From positions 248,001 to 312,000 of the forward strand of contig NZ_JANHNZ010000001.1 of assembly GCF_024543085.1 (NCBI RefSeq): a stretch of DNA of 64,000 bases, given 5' to 3'. A program made the translations under genes and the position numbers. Numbering within the stretch: position 1 is the first letter of the stretch; every line of letters starts with the position of its first letter. Source of the stretch: Granulicatella seriolae (GTDB lineage Bacteria; Bacillota; Bacilli; Lactobacillales; Aerococcaceae). Positions 11,094 through 19,584 of this stretch are shown in pieces. The notes below the pieces were generated by a model. It ran no database searches and was not told the DNA's origin. It saw only the letters and a list, made by a program, of their open reading frames with translations.

Positions 11094-11501
11094 TTAGTTG
11101 AAGTAATGCTTCTTCCAGTTCTTTATAATCCTTTTATACATTCGATTCTTAAAATTAGTTACAGCAGGTCTCCCTACACCAAGTTTTTGACTTAGTTCTT
11201 CATCGGTTTGATCAAATATTACTTTGTTAATGAGTATAAACTTTTCTTTATCATTTAATTCTTCCAACACTTGTCTTAATTTTTCGTCTTTAATATACAA
11301 TTTAATATTAAATATTACGATATTAGGAATTTCAAATGTATCATTCATTGATACTGGGTCTATAAATTCTCTTGAAGTATCATCTATTAGTATCTCTAAA
11401 TTTTGTTCTCGAATTTTCTTGTAATTATATTGTGCAGCTCGATTTCTGATTACACGCACGAAATAGCTAGTCAACTGAGCGCTGTATACATCTTTTTTCA
11501 T
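11094..11501 (-). CDS. Tn916 Orf7-like sigma-factor-type regulator
   Basis: About 135 residues. The C-terminal half contains a sigma-70 region 4-like helix-turn-helix (LNDKEKFILINKVIFDQTDE, then LSQKLGVGRPAVTNFKNRMY). The N-terminal half resembles sigma region 2 (SYFVRVIRNRAAQYNYKK). I chose the ATG at 11501; a GTG at 11510 is also possible. In Tn916 the equivalent gene activates the transcript that runs through xis-int and, in the circular form, into the transfer genes. Confidence 0.75.
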   Translation of the reverse strand: MKKDVYSAQLTSYFVRVIRNRAAQYNYKKIREQNLEILIDDTSREFIDPVSMNDTFEIPNIVIFNIKLYIKDEKLRQVLEELNDKEKFILINKVIFDQTDEELSQKLGVGRPAVTNFKNRMYKRIIKNWKKHYFN

Positions 11502-11564
11502 CTGAACCACTTCTCTTTCAAGTATTATTGAAAGAAGTAGCTAGGTTATTACCATGATGGATAG

Positions 11565-12017
11565 CTAATGAAGTCGATATTGCCAGTATCCTCTATATGC
11601 TCTTTCTACAGGTATATGCTTATCTTTATTCATTCTGGGTAAAATATTAACACTTAAATTTTTCATAGATACTTGGTAGTCTCCTTTTTCTTTTAAAATT
11701 GAATAAATCTCTTGATTTCTTAAAGGTGTTTGAGATTCTTTTAGTATTGAGGCAATAGTCAGACTTATTTGCTGATACGACACTATCTTTTTAGGAATAG
11801 AACGGTCAGTCATATATCTTTGAATTTCACTTTCCTTTTTTAAATCAATTTTTGAGCTTTTGCTGGTTTCTAAGTTAAATTGTTCATCATTGGAATCATT
11901 GTCCAATTGATTAAGTTTTTTTTTCAAATCATAATAAAGCTCAGTCAGTCGTCTCCTTTCCTCTATTATTAATCTCATCTGTTCATAGATATATTTTTTT
12001 TCATCGTATTTGTCCAT
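11565..12017 (-). CDS. Hypothetical protein with coiled coil and C-terminal winged-helix-like domain
   Basis: A 150-residue protein. Residues 5-40 are charged and helical (coiled-coil-like), the middle is low complexity, and residues 80-150 look like a winged helix (SLTIASILKESQTPLRNQEI and NLSVNILPRMNKDKHIPVER). AAAGGAG lies six bases before the ATG. It is first in the run that continues into the Orf7- and Orf8-like genes and has no counterpart that I recall in Tn916. A DNA-binding role is a guess from fold and position. Confidence 0.6.
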   Translation of the reverse strand: MDKYDEKKYIYEQMRLIIEERRRLTELYYDLKKKLNQLDNDSNDEQFNLETSKSSKIDLKKESEIQRYMTDRSIPKKIVSYQQISLTIASILKESQTPLRNQEIYSILKEKGDYQVSMKNLSVNILPRMNKDKHIPVERAYRGYWQYRLH

Positions 12018-12068
12018 CTGCTTCTCCTTTCGTAGTAATAAATAAAATAGGAGTTAAAAATGATACGG

Positions 12069-12125
12069 TTAACAGAAAATTTTTAGTCGAAGTAATATAA
12101 GATATATAGGCTGTATTCGATTCAT
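12069..12125 (-). CDS. Possible 18-residue leader peptide
   Basis: AAAGGAGGTGAGAGT precedes an ATG at 12125, a near-perfect ribosome-binding site. The frame of 18 codons encodes a hydrophobic peptide with basic residues (MNRIQPIYLILLRLKIFC) and ends 51 bp before the 150-residue gene. It lies directly downstream of a terminator hairpin, the typical position of an attenuation leader. Translation is not proven. Confidence 0.4.
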   Translation of the reverse strand: MNRIQPIYLILLRLKIFC

Positions 12126-12203
12126 ACTCTCACCTCCTTTCGTAGCAAACACCTTAAAGGTGAGAATTGATTATTTTTCAACACTTTTGGAACAACGCAA
12201 AAA

Positions 12204-12239
12204 TGCGAATTTACTGAATGATAGTCCAGAAAATTCGCA
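12204..12239 (-). terminator. Leader terminator 2 of the regulatory operon
   Basis: GCGAATTT and AAATTCGC arms, plus flanking T/A pairs, are followed by five T on the minus strand. It sits between the operon promoter and the first genes, so it would act as an attenuator. Confidence 0.6.
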
Positions 12240-12413
12240 CTTATAATTCCCTTAATAGGATTTGACAAATCACTTTTTTGAGCATTTTTACTCACTGATT
12301 TATAAATATTTTTTTTAACTGTATTACGGCTTTTTTTATTTTTTTATTTTCAGTATTAGAGTAATTCATAATAGTCGCTCCAAAAACTGATTATTTAGTT
12401 AGATAACAAAAAA

Positions 12414-12433
12414 AGACGATTTAGAAACCGTCT
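12414..12433 (-). terminator. Leader terminator 1 of the regulatory operon
   Basis: AGACG(A)TTT and AAA(C)CGTCT arms with a 2-nt loop are followed by seven T on the minus strand. It is the first of two terminators downstream of the divergent promoter at 12543-12584. Confidence 0.65.
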
Positions 12434-12542
12434 AATCTTATCTCGTTTAAAACATACAAAGAGAACCACTAAATGACAGTTTTTTTTTATCATTAGCAGT
12501 TAACTGTTATTTAAAATCAGGAACTATTGAAGGTGCATGCAC

Positions 12543-12584
12543 ATTATATAAGACCTGTTTCCTGTTTAAGAGGAACAGTATAAT
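12543..12584. promoter_or_regulatory. Divergent promoters and probable repressor site
   Basis: TATAAT occurs on the plus strand (12579-12584) for the XRE repressor and on the minus strand (12543-12548) for the regulatory operon. Between them lies TGTTTCC-9-GGAACA (12556-12577), an inverted repeat where the repressor could bind and control both directions. The -35 boxes are weak. Confidence 0.5.
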
Positions 12585-12602
12585 GTTATTGGGTGATATA
12601 TA

Positions 12603-12941
12603 ATGTTTGATGAAAATGAAAAATTTGATTTTCGACCTATTGGTCTTGCCATAAAAGAAGCACGTATGAATCAAGGTTTAACTCGTGAACAAGTAGGATC
12701 AATCATCAAGATTGCGCCTAGATATTTAACGAATATTGAAAACCAAGGACAGCAACCTAGTTTGCATATTTTATATCAGTTGGTAACACTACTTAATGTT
12801 TCTTTAGATAGTTTTTTCTTAGAGCAAAAAGATACAATAAAAAGTTCTAGACGAAGACAACTTGAAAGTATGTTGGACGAACTAAACGACGAAGACTTGG
12901 TCATAGTGCAAGATATAATCAAGATAATATTTAAGAAATAA
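12603..12941 (+). CDS. XRE-family repressor, Tn916 Orf9-like
   Basis: A 112-residue protein. Residues 13-70 form a Cro/C1 helix-turn-helix ([20 protein letters not shown], then [16 protein letters not shown]). The C-terminal 40 residues are helical and charged. GGGTGAT lies before the ATG. It is divergent from the regulatory operon, as orf9 is in Tn916, where it is thought to repress transfer. A similar role, probably with self-regulation through the inverted repeat in its promoter, is likely. Confidence 0.8.
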   Translation: MFDENEKFDFRPIGLAIKEARMNQGLTREQVGSIIKIAPRYLTNIENQGQQPSLHILYQLVTLLNVSLDSFFLEQKDTIKSSRRRQLESMLDELNDEDLVIVQDIIKIIFKK

Positions 12942-12983
12942 AGAAAAAATCAACAAAATCTTACCTTGCTGAAGACTAATACT

Positions 12984-15515
12984 TTATTTTTTTATCTTAG
13001 CTAAGCGTAATGCATTCAAAGTGACAATCACTGCTGCACCAGAATCACTTAATACTGCCATCCATAAAGACAACCATCCAGGAAAAATAAAGACTAACGC
13101 AATCAATTTGATAACCAAAGAGAAAATAATATTCTGTTTAATAATTTTCAATGCACGTTTACTCAAATCAATCGTATAAGGTAATTTTTCCAAATTGTCG
13201 GCCATCAATACAATGTCTGCTGTTTCAATCGCTGTATCCGTTCCTGCACCACCCATTGCGATACCCAAATCGGCTATTGCTAGAGCAGGCGCATCATTGA
13301 TTCCGTCACCAATCATGGCAACGACTTCTTGTTGCTTTAATTCTTCAATCGCCAATACTTTATCTTCTGGCAACAAGTTCGCTTTGACATCCGAAACACC
13401 AGCTTCGTTAGCAATTTTTTGTGCTGCACCTTGATTATCACCAGTCAACATAACTGTTTTACGAATACCGACAGAAGACAATTGGGTGATAGCATCTTTT
13501 GATGTTTGACGAATCTTATCCGCTACGCCAACCAAACCTATAATTTTTGTGTCAGTTCCTAGAAAAACAATCGTATGTCCAGTTTTTTCTAGGTTTTCTG
13601 CTGCTTGCCTATGTGTTGAACTAAATACCTTTTCGGAAAAAAGACTAGTTGAACCCGCATAATATTTTTGCCCATCGATTGTTGCTTCAATTCCTTTTCC
13701 TGTAATTGTTTGAAAATCAGTGGATTCAATCATGGACAGCTCTTGTTCTTCAACAAATGAAACAATCGCTTTTCCGATTGGATGGGTCGTGTGGCCTTCC
13801 AAAGAAGCTAAAATCTGTAAGAAGGTTTCTTTTGACCCTTCATAAACGGATACTTCTGTCACTTGTGGTTTGCCTTCTGTAATCGTCCCCGTTTTATCAA
13901 AAGCAATCGCTGTTAATTCGCCAGCTTTTTCTAAAAAAGTGCCCCCTTTGATTAAGACACCATTTTTGGCGGCATTGCCAATGGCAGATACAATCGAAAC
14001 AGGTGTAGAGATAATTAAGGCACACGGACAGGCAACCACCAATAATTCTAAACCTCGATAAAACCAAGTCGCAAAATCCGCTTGAAAAACAACGGTTGGT
14101 AAAATCATCACCCCTAAAGCTAAAATAAAAACAATTGGTGTATAGATTTTAGCAAACTTATCAACAAACGCTTCAGACGGAGCTTTATTAGCTTGTGCGT
14201 CTTCGACCATTTGAATGATGTGAGCAATCGTTGAATCTTCTGACAAATGAGTCACTTTTATTTCTAATGAGCCTTCTTGATTAATCGTTCCCGCAAATAC
14301 TTCAGCTTGTTCGGATTTATAAACAGGAATCGATTCTCCTGTGATCGGTGATTGATCCACCATTGAATTTCCTTTAGTTACTAGTCCATCCAACGGAATT
14401 CTTTCGCCAGCCTTTACCAGTAAAGTATCACCCAATAGAATATTTTCAACCGCTACTTCAACAAATGTCGTCCCACTTTTTACGAAAGCTGTTTGAGGTG
14501 TTAAATCCATTAATCCTTGAATCGACCTGCGTGTACGTTCCACAGCTTTATTTTGTAAATAGTTTCCAATCGCAAATAAGAAGACAACTAGCGCTCCTTC
14601 TCCCCATTCACCAATAATCCCTGCGCCAATCGCTGCCGTAACCATCAATACATTCATATCCAACGACTTACTTTGCACTGCATAAAAAGCACTTCTAGCC
14701 GGTCGCCAACCACTAATCATCATAGATGCTGCAAAGAAGAATGGCGCAATAGGAAGATTAATTGAAAAGACTGAGCTACCATACCCCAAAAGTAAAAGAA
14801 TTCCTGACAAGATCAAATTTTTAGTGGCCGAATCGATCGTTCCTTTTTTAGCAATAGCCGTTTGTTCTTTTTCAACAACTCCTTGATAACCTAACTTCTT
14901 TAATTCTTTTTTAATCTCTGTTAACGGATTGGTATGTGCGACTACCATAGAACCATTCGCAAAACTTACAGAAACAGTATCTATTTCCTTCATCTTAGAA
15001 AAATGTTTCTCAATCGTTTGAGCGCAACCGCCACAATCCATCCCAGTGACTTTTAAGGTGTGTTCATTTTTTGAGAGCGTCTGGACCAGTTGATAACCTA
15101 ATTTTTCGACGTGTTTTGGAATCGTGTTTAAAATATCATTGTTGCTGACAGTAACATTCATTTTTCCTGTACTAAAATTGACTTGTACCTCTTCAATACC
15201 AGACAGTTGTTTCAAACCTTTTTCAATTGTTAAAGCGCAGCTGCCACAATCCATTCCAGAAACTTGGTAGGTTTTCTTGATAGGGCTTGTATTTTCTTTT
15301 GATTCTTTTTCATAATGACAACAGTCGTCCACTTCTTCTTTATCTTCACTACAACAAGATGATTGTTCTTTCTCAAGACAACAATTCGATTCAGATGAAG
15401 AAGGAGTTGATTCACAACAGGAATCGGTCACTACTTTCGTCTGATTTTGACAACAATTTTCTTTTTCTCGATGTGTGTGTGATTCACAACAAGTTGATTT
15501 TATTTCCTTACTCAT
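12984..15515 (-). CDS. cadA: CadA-type heavy-metal exporting P1B ATPase (Cd/Zn/Pb)
   Basis: Pumps Cd2+, Zn2+ or Pb2+ out across the membrane using ATP. It has about 843 residues, longer than most CadA proteins. Residues 1-70 hold six Cys-Cys pairs at roughly 9-12 residue spacing. Two heavy-metal-associated domains follow (GMDCGSC near 88-94, GMDCGGC near 158-164), then membrane helices with the CPC metal motif (VVACPCALI), the phosphorylation motif DKTGT, a TGES actuator motif and GDGINDAPALA. The ATG at 15515 fits the AAGGA site better than the ATG at 15521. It follows its ArsR-type repressor by 15 bp in one operon. The Cys-rich leader is unusual. Confidence 0.93.
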   Translation of the reverse strand: MSKEIKSTCCESHTHREKENCCQNQTKVVTDSCCESTPSSSESNCCLEKEQSSCCSEDKEEVDDCCHYEKESKENTSPIKKTYQVSGMDCGSCALTIEKGLKQLSGIEEVQVNFSTGKMNVTVSNNDILNTIPKHVEKLGYQLVQTLSKNEHTLKVTGMDCGGCAQTIEKHFSKMKEIDTVSVSFANGSMVVAHTNPLTEIKKELKKLGYQGVVEKEQTAIAKKGTIDSATKNLILSGILLLLGYGSSVFSINLPIAPFFFAASMMISGWRPARSAFYAVQSKSLDMNVLMVTAAIGAGIIGEWGEGALVVFLFAIGNYLQNKAVERTRRSIQGLMDLTPQTAFVKSGTTFVEVAVENILLGDTLLVKAGERIPLDGLVTKGNSMVDQSPITGESIPVYKSEQAEVFAGTINQEGSLEIKVTHLSEDSTIAHIIQMVEDAQANKAPSEAFVDKFAKIYTPIVFILALGVMILPTVVFQADFATWFYRGLELLVVACPCALIISTPVSIVSAIGNAAKNGVLIKGGTFLEKAGELTAIAFDKTGTITEGKPQVTEVSVYEGSKETFLQILASLEGHTTHPIGKAIVSFVEEQELSMIESTDFQTITGKGIEATIDGQKYYAGSTSLFSEKVFSSTHRQAAENLEKTGHTIVFLGTDTKIIGLVGVADKIRQTSKDAITQLSSVGIRKTVMLTGDNQGAAQKIANEAGVSDVKANLLPEDKVLAIEELKQQEVVAMIGDGINDAPALAIADLGIAMGGAGTDTAIETADIVLMADNLEKLPYTIDLSKRALKIIKQNIIFSLVIKLIALVFIFPGWLSLWMAVLSDSGAAVIVTLNALRLAKIKK

Positions 15516-15530
15516 AACCATTCCTTCTTT

Positions 15531-15851
15531 CTATTCCATATGGTGTTTACATTCAATCACTTCGCCATCCCAATGAAAATCCTGAACCGTTTCATTAAGA
15601 AAATCCATGAGTTGAGTAATTTTTGGTGTGGTAATGGTATAAAAATAATATTTTCCTTCCGTACGTTTTTGAATCAAACCGCAATCGCGTAAACAGGCCA
15701 AGTGTTGAGAAACACTGGATTGTGAACCTTCTACTTGCTCGATCAACTCTGTGACATTGACTTCTCCATTCCTCAACACTTGTAAAATTTGATACCTAGT
15801 TTTGTTGGACAAACCATGAAGTAATTTTAGTTGTAATGTGTAATCTTTCAT
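15531..15851 (-). CDS. ArsR/SmtB repressor, CmtR-like Cd/Pb sensor
   Basis: A 106-residue winged-helix repressor. The recognition helix region reads QSSVSQHLACLRDCG, with cysteines four residues apart, and a further cysteine lies near the C-terminus (VIECKHH). In mycobacterial CmtR, Cys57, Cys61 and Cys102 bind Cd2+/Pb2+ in the same arrangement, so this is probably a CmtR-type sensor rather than a CadC with an ELCVCD motif. The ATG at 15851 has AAAGGTGG six bases upstream. It precedes cadA and carries an inverted repeat in its promoter. Confidence 0.88.
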   Translation of the reverse strand: MKDYTLQLKLLHGLSNKTRYQILQVLRNGEVNVTELIEQVEGSQSSVSQHLACLRDCGLIQKRTEGKYYFYTITTPKITQLMDFLNETVQDFHWDGEVIECKHHME

Positions 15852-15892
15852 ATACATCCACCTTTCAAATTAAGTTTTACTAATATAAAAAT

Positions 15893-15922
15893 CATATTAA
15901 CATTTTTTAATATGTACGACAA
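15893..15922 (-). promoter_or_regulatory. cad operon promoter and operator
   Basis: On the minus strand TTGTCG (15917-15922) and TAATAT (15894-15899) are 17 bp apart. The perfect inverted repeat CATATTAA-6-TTAATATG (15893-15914) covers the -10 and spacer. Almost the same 33-bp block occurs at the second ArsR promoter (20292-20320). Confidence 0.75.
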
Positions 15923-15926
15923 CAAA

Positions 15927-15955
15927 AAACTTACTAAAATAATTTCAGTAAGTTT
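15927..15955. terminator. Bidirectional terminator between the P1B-4 ATPase and the cad operon
   Basis: AAACTTACT and AGTAAGTTT arms have T runs on both strands. It ends the P1B-4 ATPase transcript on the minus strand and insulates the cad promoter. Confidence 0.8.
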
Positions 15956-15972
15956 TTTTCTATTGATTTATT

Positions 15973-17925
15973 TTAATTATTTAAAAATTTTTTAGGAGTT
16001 CTTAATAATCGAATACCATTCAAGATAACAGCGATTGTGCTAAATTCATGTAGAATGACACCTAGCGCTATATCCATTTTTCCAAGGAAATTGAGAATAA
16101 CTAAAGTCACAACTACAAACATTGAGAACCAGATGTTTTGCCAAGTAACTTTGTCCATTTTTTGAGATAGTTGATGTGCATAAACTAATTTTGATAAATC
16201 ATTTTTCATCAATACCAGATCCGCCACATCCATCGCCACATCAGTTCCTTCTCCCATCGCTATTCCAATATCTGCAGTAACCAATGCTGGCGCATCATTA
16301 ATACCATCTCCAAGCATGGCTGTCGTCCCATATTTCTTTTGTTGTTCTTGAACTATTTCGGCTTTATCTTCTGGCATAACGTTGGCCACAACCTCGTCGA
16401 TACCTAATTGTCTTCCAATTGCTTCTCCAGTTAATTTAGCATCTCCAGTAATCATAGTGGTATGAATTCCTACTTGTTTGAAATAATCAATCGCTTTTTT
16501 AGCATGCTCATTAGGAAGATCCATTAATGCCACATAACCAATCACTTGTTCATTTTCAGCTATAAAGACGACAGTTTTTCCTTCCATCGATAATTTTTTT
16601 TCTTGTTCTTTATAAACAAAAGATACTTTATCAAAAGAAGATGGTTTTCCAATTCTATATTTCTTATTATCATAATTTGTTGATAAACCTTTACCCACTT
16701 CATTTGTGACCTCAATGTTTAATGTTCTTCTTTTTGGAAACTTATTAATAATTGCTGTCGCCAGAGGATGGTTCGATTGTTTTTCCATTGATACTACAAG
16801 ATCAATCATTTCTTCTTGATCTAAATCTTTGTCAAATTCAAAATTAGTTACTTCGGGTTTACCATGAGTTAAAGTTCCAGTTTTATCAAATGAAATTGAT
16901 TTTACATCAGAAAGTTTTGAAAGAAAAGCTCCCCCTTTAACTAATACTCCTTTTCTAGACAAATTTGAAATAGTAGAAAGTGTTGTAGGTACTGCACTAG
17001 CAGCTAAGGCGCACGGTGAAACTGAGATTAAATAAACCATACTTCTATATAAACTTAATTCCCAAGACCAATTAAAAATAAAAGGACCTGCTAATAAAAC
17101 TAGTGGATACAACAATAAAACTATGGTCACATATCTCGGTTCTAATCGTTGAATCAACGTTGCAGTTTTTGTTAAACTCTTCTGAGATTGATTAACCAAT
17201 TGTAAGATTTTTGAAAACACTGTTTCCGAACTATCTTTTGTTACTCTCATGGTAAATGATCCCGCACCGTTAATTGTACTACCAAAAACTTCATCACCAA
17301 CATTTTTTTCTTTAGGAATACTTTCTCCATTAATTGACGATTCATCAACGGATGTAGAACCATTAAGTATCACACCGTCCGTTGGAATTTGATCTCCATT
17401 TAATACTTGTAGTGTATCGCCGACATTGACTTCATCCACAGGAACAACCTTAGTAGAACCATCAGATAAAATTATACGAGCTTCTGTCGGGTTTAAATTA
17501 AGTAAATTCGTAATTTCTCGTTTGCTTTTTCCATCTACATATTCTTCTAAAAAATGCGCTCCAGCAAAAATAACAATTAATAACGCACCTTCCTCAAAAT
17601 TACCAATTAACACAGCTCCCGCAGTAGCTAAAGCCATAAGAAAATGAACATTAGGCATAAACTTCTTAGCTTTTTTTGTATTTCGAATCGTATCACCGAT
17701 TCCTTCTCCAACGATGTGATAACCCGAAGTCATTATTGTCAAACTAAATGCAATATTTGCGATTAAACCATTAGTTCCTTCAAGGAAAAGACCTCCAACA
17801 TATAAGAATAAACCAATGAAATACATTATAATTTGTAATTTCCCTCCATGATTGTGGTCATGATCATGAGAGTGATTATGATCATGTTCATGATTATGTT
17901 CATGATTATGATGTTTTTCTACCAT
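15973..17925 (-). CDS. P1B-type metal exporting ATPase, P1B-4-like, His-rich N-terminus
   Basis: A 650-residue metal pump. Residues 4-27 are His/Asp/Asn-rich (HNHEHNHEHDHNHSHDHDHN) and probably bind metal; there is no CxxC domain. Membrane helices carry SPC (LISVSPCALAAS) instead of CPC, then DKTGTLTHG, a GDGINDAPAL motif, and near the C-terminus LHEFSTIAVILNG, which corresponds to the HEGG(T/S) motif of P1B-4 pumps (Co, Fe or Zn exporters such as PfeT) with G replaced by F. AAGGAG precedes the ATG. It is a single-gene unit with its own promoter and ArsR-like operator. The metal cannot be fixed from sequence. Confidence 0.88.
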   Translation of the reverse strand: MVEKHHNHEHNHEHDHNHSHDHDHNHGGKLQIIMYFIGLFLYVGGLFLEGTNGLIANIAFSLTIMTSGYHIVGEGIGDTIRNTKKAKKFMPNVHFLMALATAGAVLIGNFEEGALLIVIFAGAHFLEEYVDGKSKREITNLLNLNPTEARIILSDGSTKVVPVDEVNVGDTLQVLNGDQIPTDGVILNGSTSVDESSINGESIPKEKNVGDEVFGSTINGAGSFTMRVTKDSSETVFSKILQLVNQSQKSLTKTATLIQRLEPRYVTIVLLLYPLVLLAGPFIFNWSWELSLYRSMVYLISVSPCALAASAVPTTLSTISNLSRKGVLVKGGAFLSKLSDVKSISFDKTGTLTHGKPEVTNFEFDKDLDQEEMIDLVVSMEKQSNHPLATAIINKFPKRRTLNIEVTNEVGKGLSTNYDNKKYRIGKPSSFDKVSFVYKEQEKKLSMEGKTVVFIAENEQVIGYVALMDLPNEHAKKAIDYFKQVGIHTTMITGDAKLTGEAIGRQLGIDEVVANVMPEDKAEIVQEQQKKYGTTAMLGDGINDAPALVTADIGIAMGEGTDVAMDVADLVLMKNDLSKLVYAHQLSQKMDKVTWQNIWFSMFVVVTLVILNFLGKMDIALGVILHEFSTIAVILNGIRLLRTPKKFLNN

Positions 17926-17952
17926 TTAAAACAACTCCTTAAAAGTTTAATA

Positions 17953-18012
17953 CAAATGATTGATTATTCATTTGTTAAATCTATTATAATTGAACGAGTA
18001 TTCATATGTCAA
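17953..18012 (-). promoter_or_regulatory. Promoter and ArsR-like operator of the P1B-4 ATPase
   Basis: On the minus strand TTGACA (18007-18012) and TATAAT (17983-17988) are 18 bp apart. The spacer contains TGAA-6-TTCA (17991-18004), the core of known ArsR/SmtB operators. Downstream lies a second inverted repeat, CAAATGA-8-TCATTTG (17953-17974). Confidence 0.7.
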
Positions 18013-18034
18013 TACATTCATTTGTTTGAGTAAA

Positions 18035-18060
18035 AAAATACTACAAAAATGTAGTATTTT
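18035..18060 (-). terminator. Terminator of the M23 peptidase gene
   Basis: AAAATACTAC and GTAGTATTTT arms around a 6-nt loop continue into a T run on the minus strand, 17 bp past the stop codon. Confidence 0.75.
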
Positions 18061-18076
18061 ATTATTTTCATTTATT

Positions 18077-19399
18077 TTAAAAACTCAAGTATGATGATGG
18101 ATTTTGAAATCCACTCCATAACCCAGATGAAATAGCAAAGTGTAAATGTACTCCTGTAGAGTTTCCAGTTGTCCCCATTCCACCAAGATAAGTACCTTGT
18201 GAAACAGTTTGACCTACAGAAACAGCTGGAGATGAATTCATGTGTAAATAGTAAGAATACAAACCATTTGAACCTCTAATAATTACATGATTTCCTGCGC
18301 TACCATCGTAACTTGCAGCAACTACTTCACCACTCGTCGCAGCATAAATTGGTGTGTTCACTCCTCCAGTCATGTCAATCCCATTATGTTGATTACCAGA
18401 AGAACCTGTTGGATCAACTCGATTACCGAACCCACTTGAAACATTAATTGAATCCAATGGTAATCTCCATCCTCCACTACTTTGAGGTTGTTGATTAGAA
18501 GATTGTGCTGGCGTATTATTTTCTACGGGTGATTCTGTTATAGTTTCTTTAGGAGTTTCACTGATATTGCTATTCGTCGTATTAGCACTGACTTCTGATT
18601 TAATTTCAGATTGAGCTACTTGTTGAGATAACCGAATTTGACGCTCTTTTTCCTCTTGTTCTGCTTTTTCTCTAGCTAATTTCTCTTGTTCTTTTTGTTT
18701 CTCAATCGCTCTTAAAGCTTCTTGACGTTTACGTTCTGCTTCTTCTTTTTCTTGTATCAAAGATTCTTTTTCTTGTTCCTCTTTGTTTAGCTTTATTTTT
18801 AAGTTTGCAATTTCAACTTCTTGATTAATTTGCAATTCAATTAACTCTTCTTGTTTACTTTTTAACTCATCTGTTTTAATAGCAATTTGTTCTAGTTCTG
18901 TTTCAAGTTCTGTTTTTGAAGCATCTAAATTTTGCATATCTTCAAATTGAGTTTTTACGATTTCGTTATTCGCATTGACTAAAGTGCTTGTGCTTATTGT
19001 TTGATTAACAAAATCAGAAACCGATTCAGCATTCAAAAGAATTGCAAGTATATTATTTTCTTTACCTGATGTCTGAAGCTCTCTTGCTTGTTTTCCAATT
19101 AGAACTTTTCTATTTTCAATTTTTTCTTCTAATTCTTTAATTTTAACTGTTAGCTCATTAACATTTTGTTCTTTAGTATTTTTTTCTTCTAAAATTAGAT
19201 TGATTTCACTATTTAAGTTAGAAATATTTTGATTGGTCTGATTGATTAATTCCTCAACTGCGTTTGTCTCAGATTTAATACTGTTAATTTTTTGATCTTG
19301 TTCAGAAATTTTTTGGTCATATTCATCAGCTAAAATAATAGATGGATTAGCAATTAATAAACCTAAAATAAAAGTTGTAACTAATTTTCTTTTAAACAT
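18077..19399 (-). CDS. Secreted peptidoglycan hydrolase, coiled coil plus M23 (LytM) endopeptidase domain
   Basis: A 440-residue exported protein. It has a signal peptide (about 1-24, ending ILA-D), a long coiled coil (about 28-265, Glu/Lys/Gln-rich as in PcsB and CwlO-type hydrolases), a Ser/Asn/Thr/Pro linker, and a C-terminal M23 domain (about 320-440). Zinc ligands are visible in QHNGID and GVHLHF, so it should be active on peptide cross-links. The ATG at 19399 has GAGAGGG upstream. It lies between two metal-resistance units of the ICE, with its own terminator. It may help cell-wall passage or be unrelated cargo; the transfer module has its own hydrolase. Confidence 0.85.
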   Translation of the reverse strand: MFKRKLVTTFILGLLIANPSIILADEYDQKISEQDQKINSIKSETNAVEELINQTNQNISNLNSEINLILEEKNTKEQNVNELTVKIKELEEKIENRKVLIGKQARELQTSGKENNILAILLNAESVSDFVNQTISTSTLVNANNEIVKTQFEDMQNLDASKTELETELEQIAIKTDELKSKQEELIELQINQEVEIANLKIKLNKEEQEKESLIQEKEEAERKRQEALRAIEKQKEQEKLAREKAEQEEKERQIRLSQQVAQSEIKSEVSANTTNSNISETPKETITESPVENNTPAQSSNQQPQSSGGWRLPLDSINVSSGFGNRVDPTGSSGNQHNGIDMTGGVNTPIYAATSGEVVAASYDGSAGNHVIIRGSNGLYSYYLHMNSSPAVSVGQTVSQGTYLGGMGTTGNSTGVHLHFAISSGLWSGFQNPSSYLSF

Positions 19400-19530
19400 A
19401 ATTTCCCTCTCTTTTACACAAGTATTCATTTGCCTTATAAACATCATTCTATCTAAAAAAAATAAAATATAGTACATGTATTAAAATTACAACATTTTTA
19501 AATCTGTTTGTAATATTCACGTAACAAAAA

Positions 19531-19554
19531 ACATATCAACGTGCATTGATATGT
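19531..19554 (-). terminator. Terminator of the arsR2 operon
   Basis: ACATATCAA and TTGATATGT form a perfect 9-bp stem followed by six T on the minus strand. It lies about 30 bp past the 104-residue gene. Confidence 0.8.
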
Positions 19555-19584
19555 TTTAATCTTTTGTTTAAATGTCATGAAACT

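Noticed and set aside
17848-17922. Short tandem repeat or CRISPR-like pattern
   Set aside because: The repeated CAT/ATG-type triplets are the codons of the His-rich N-terminus of the P1B-4 ATPase.
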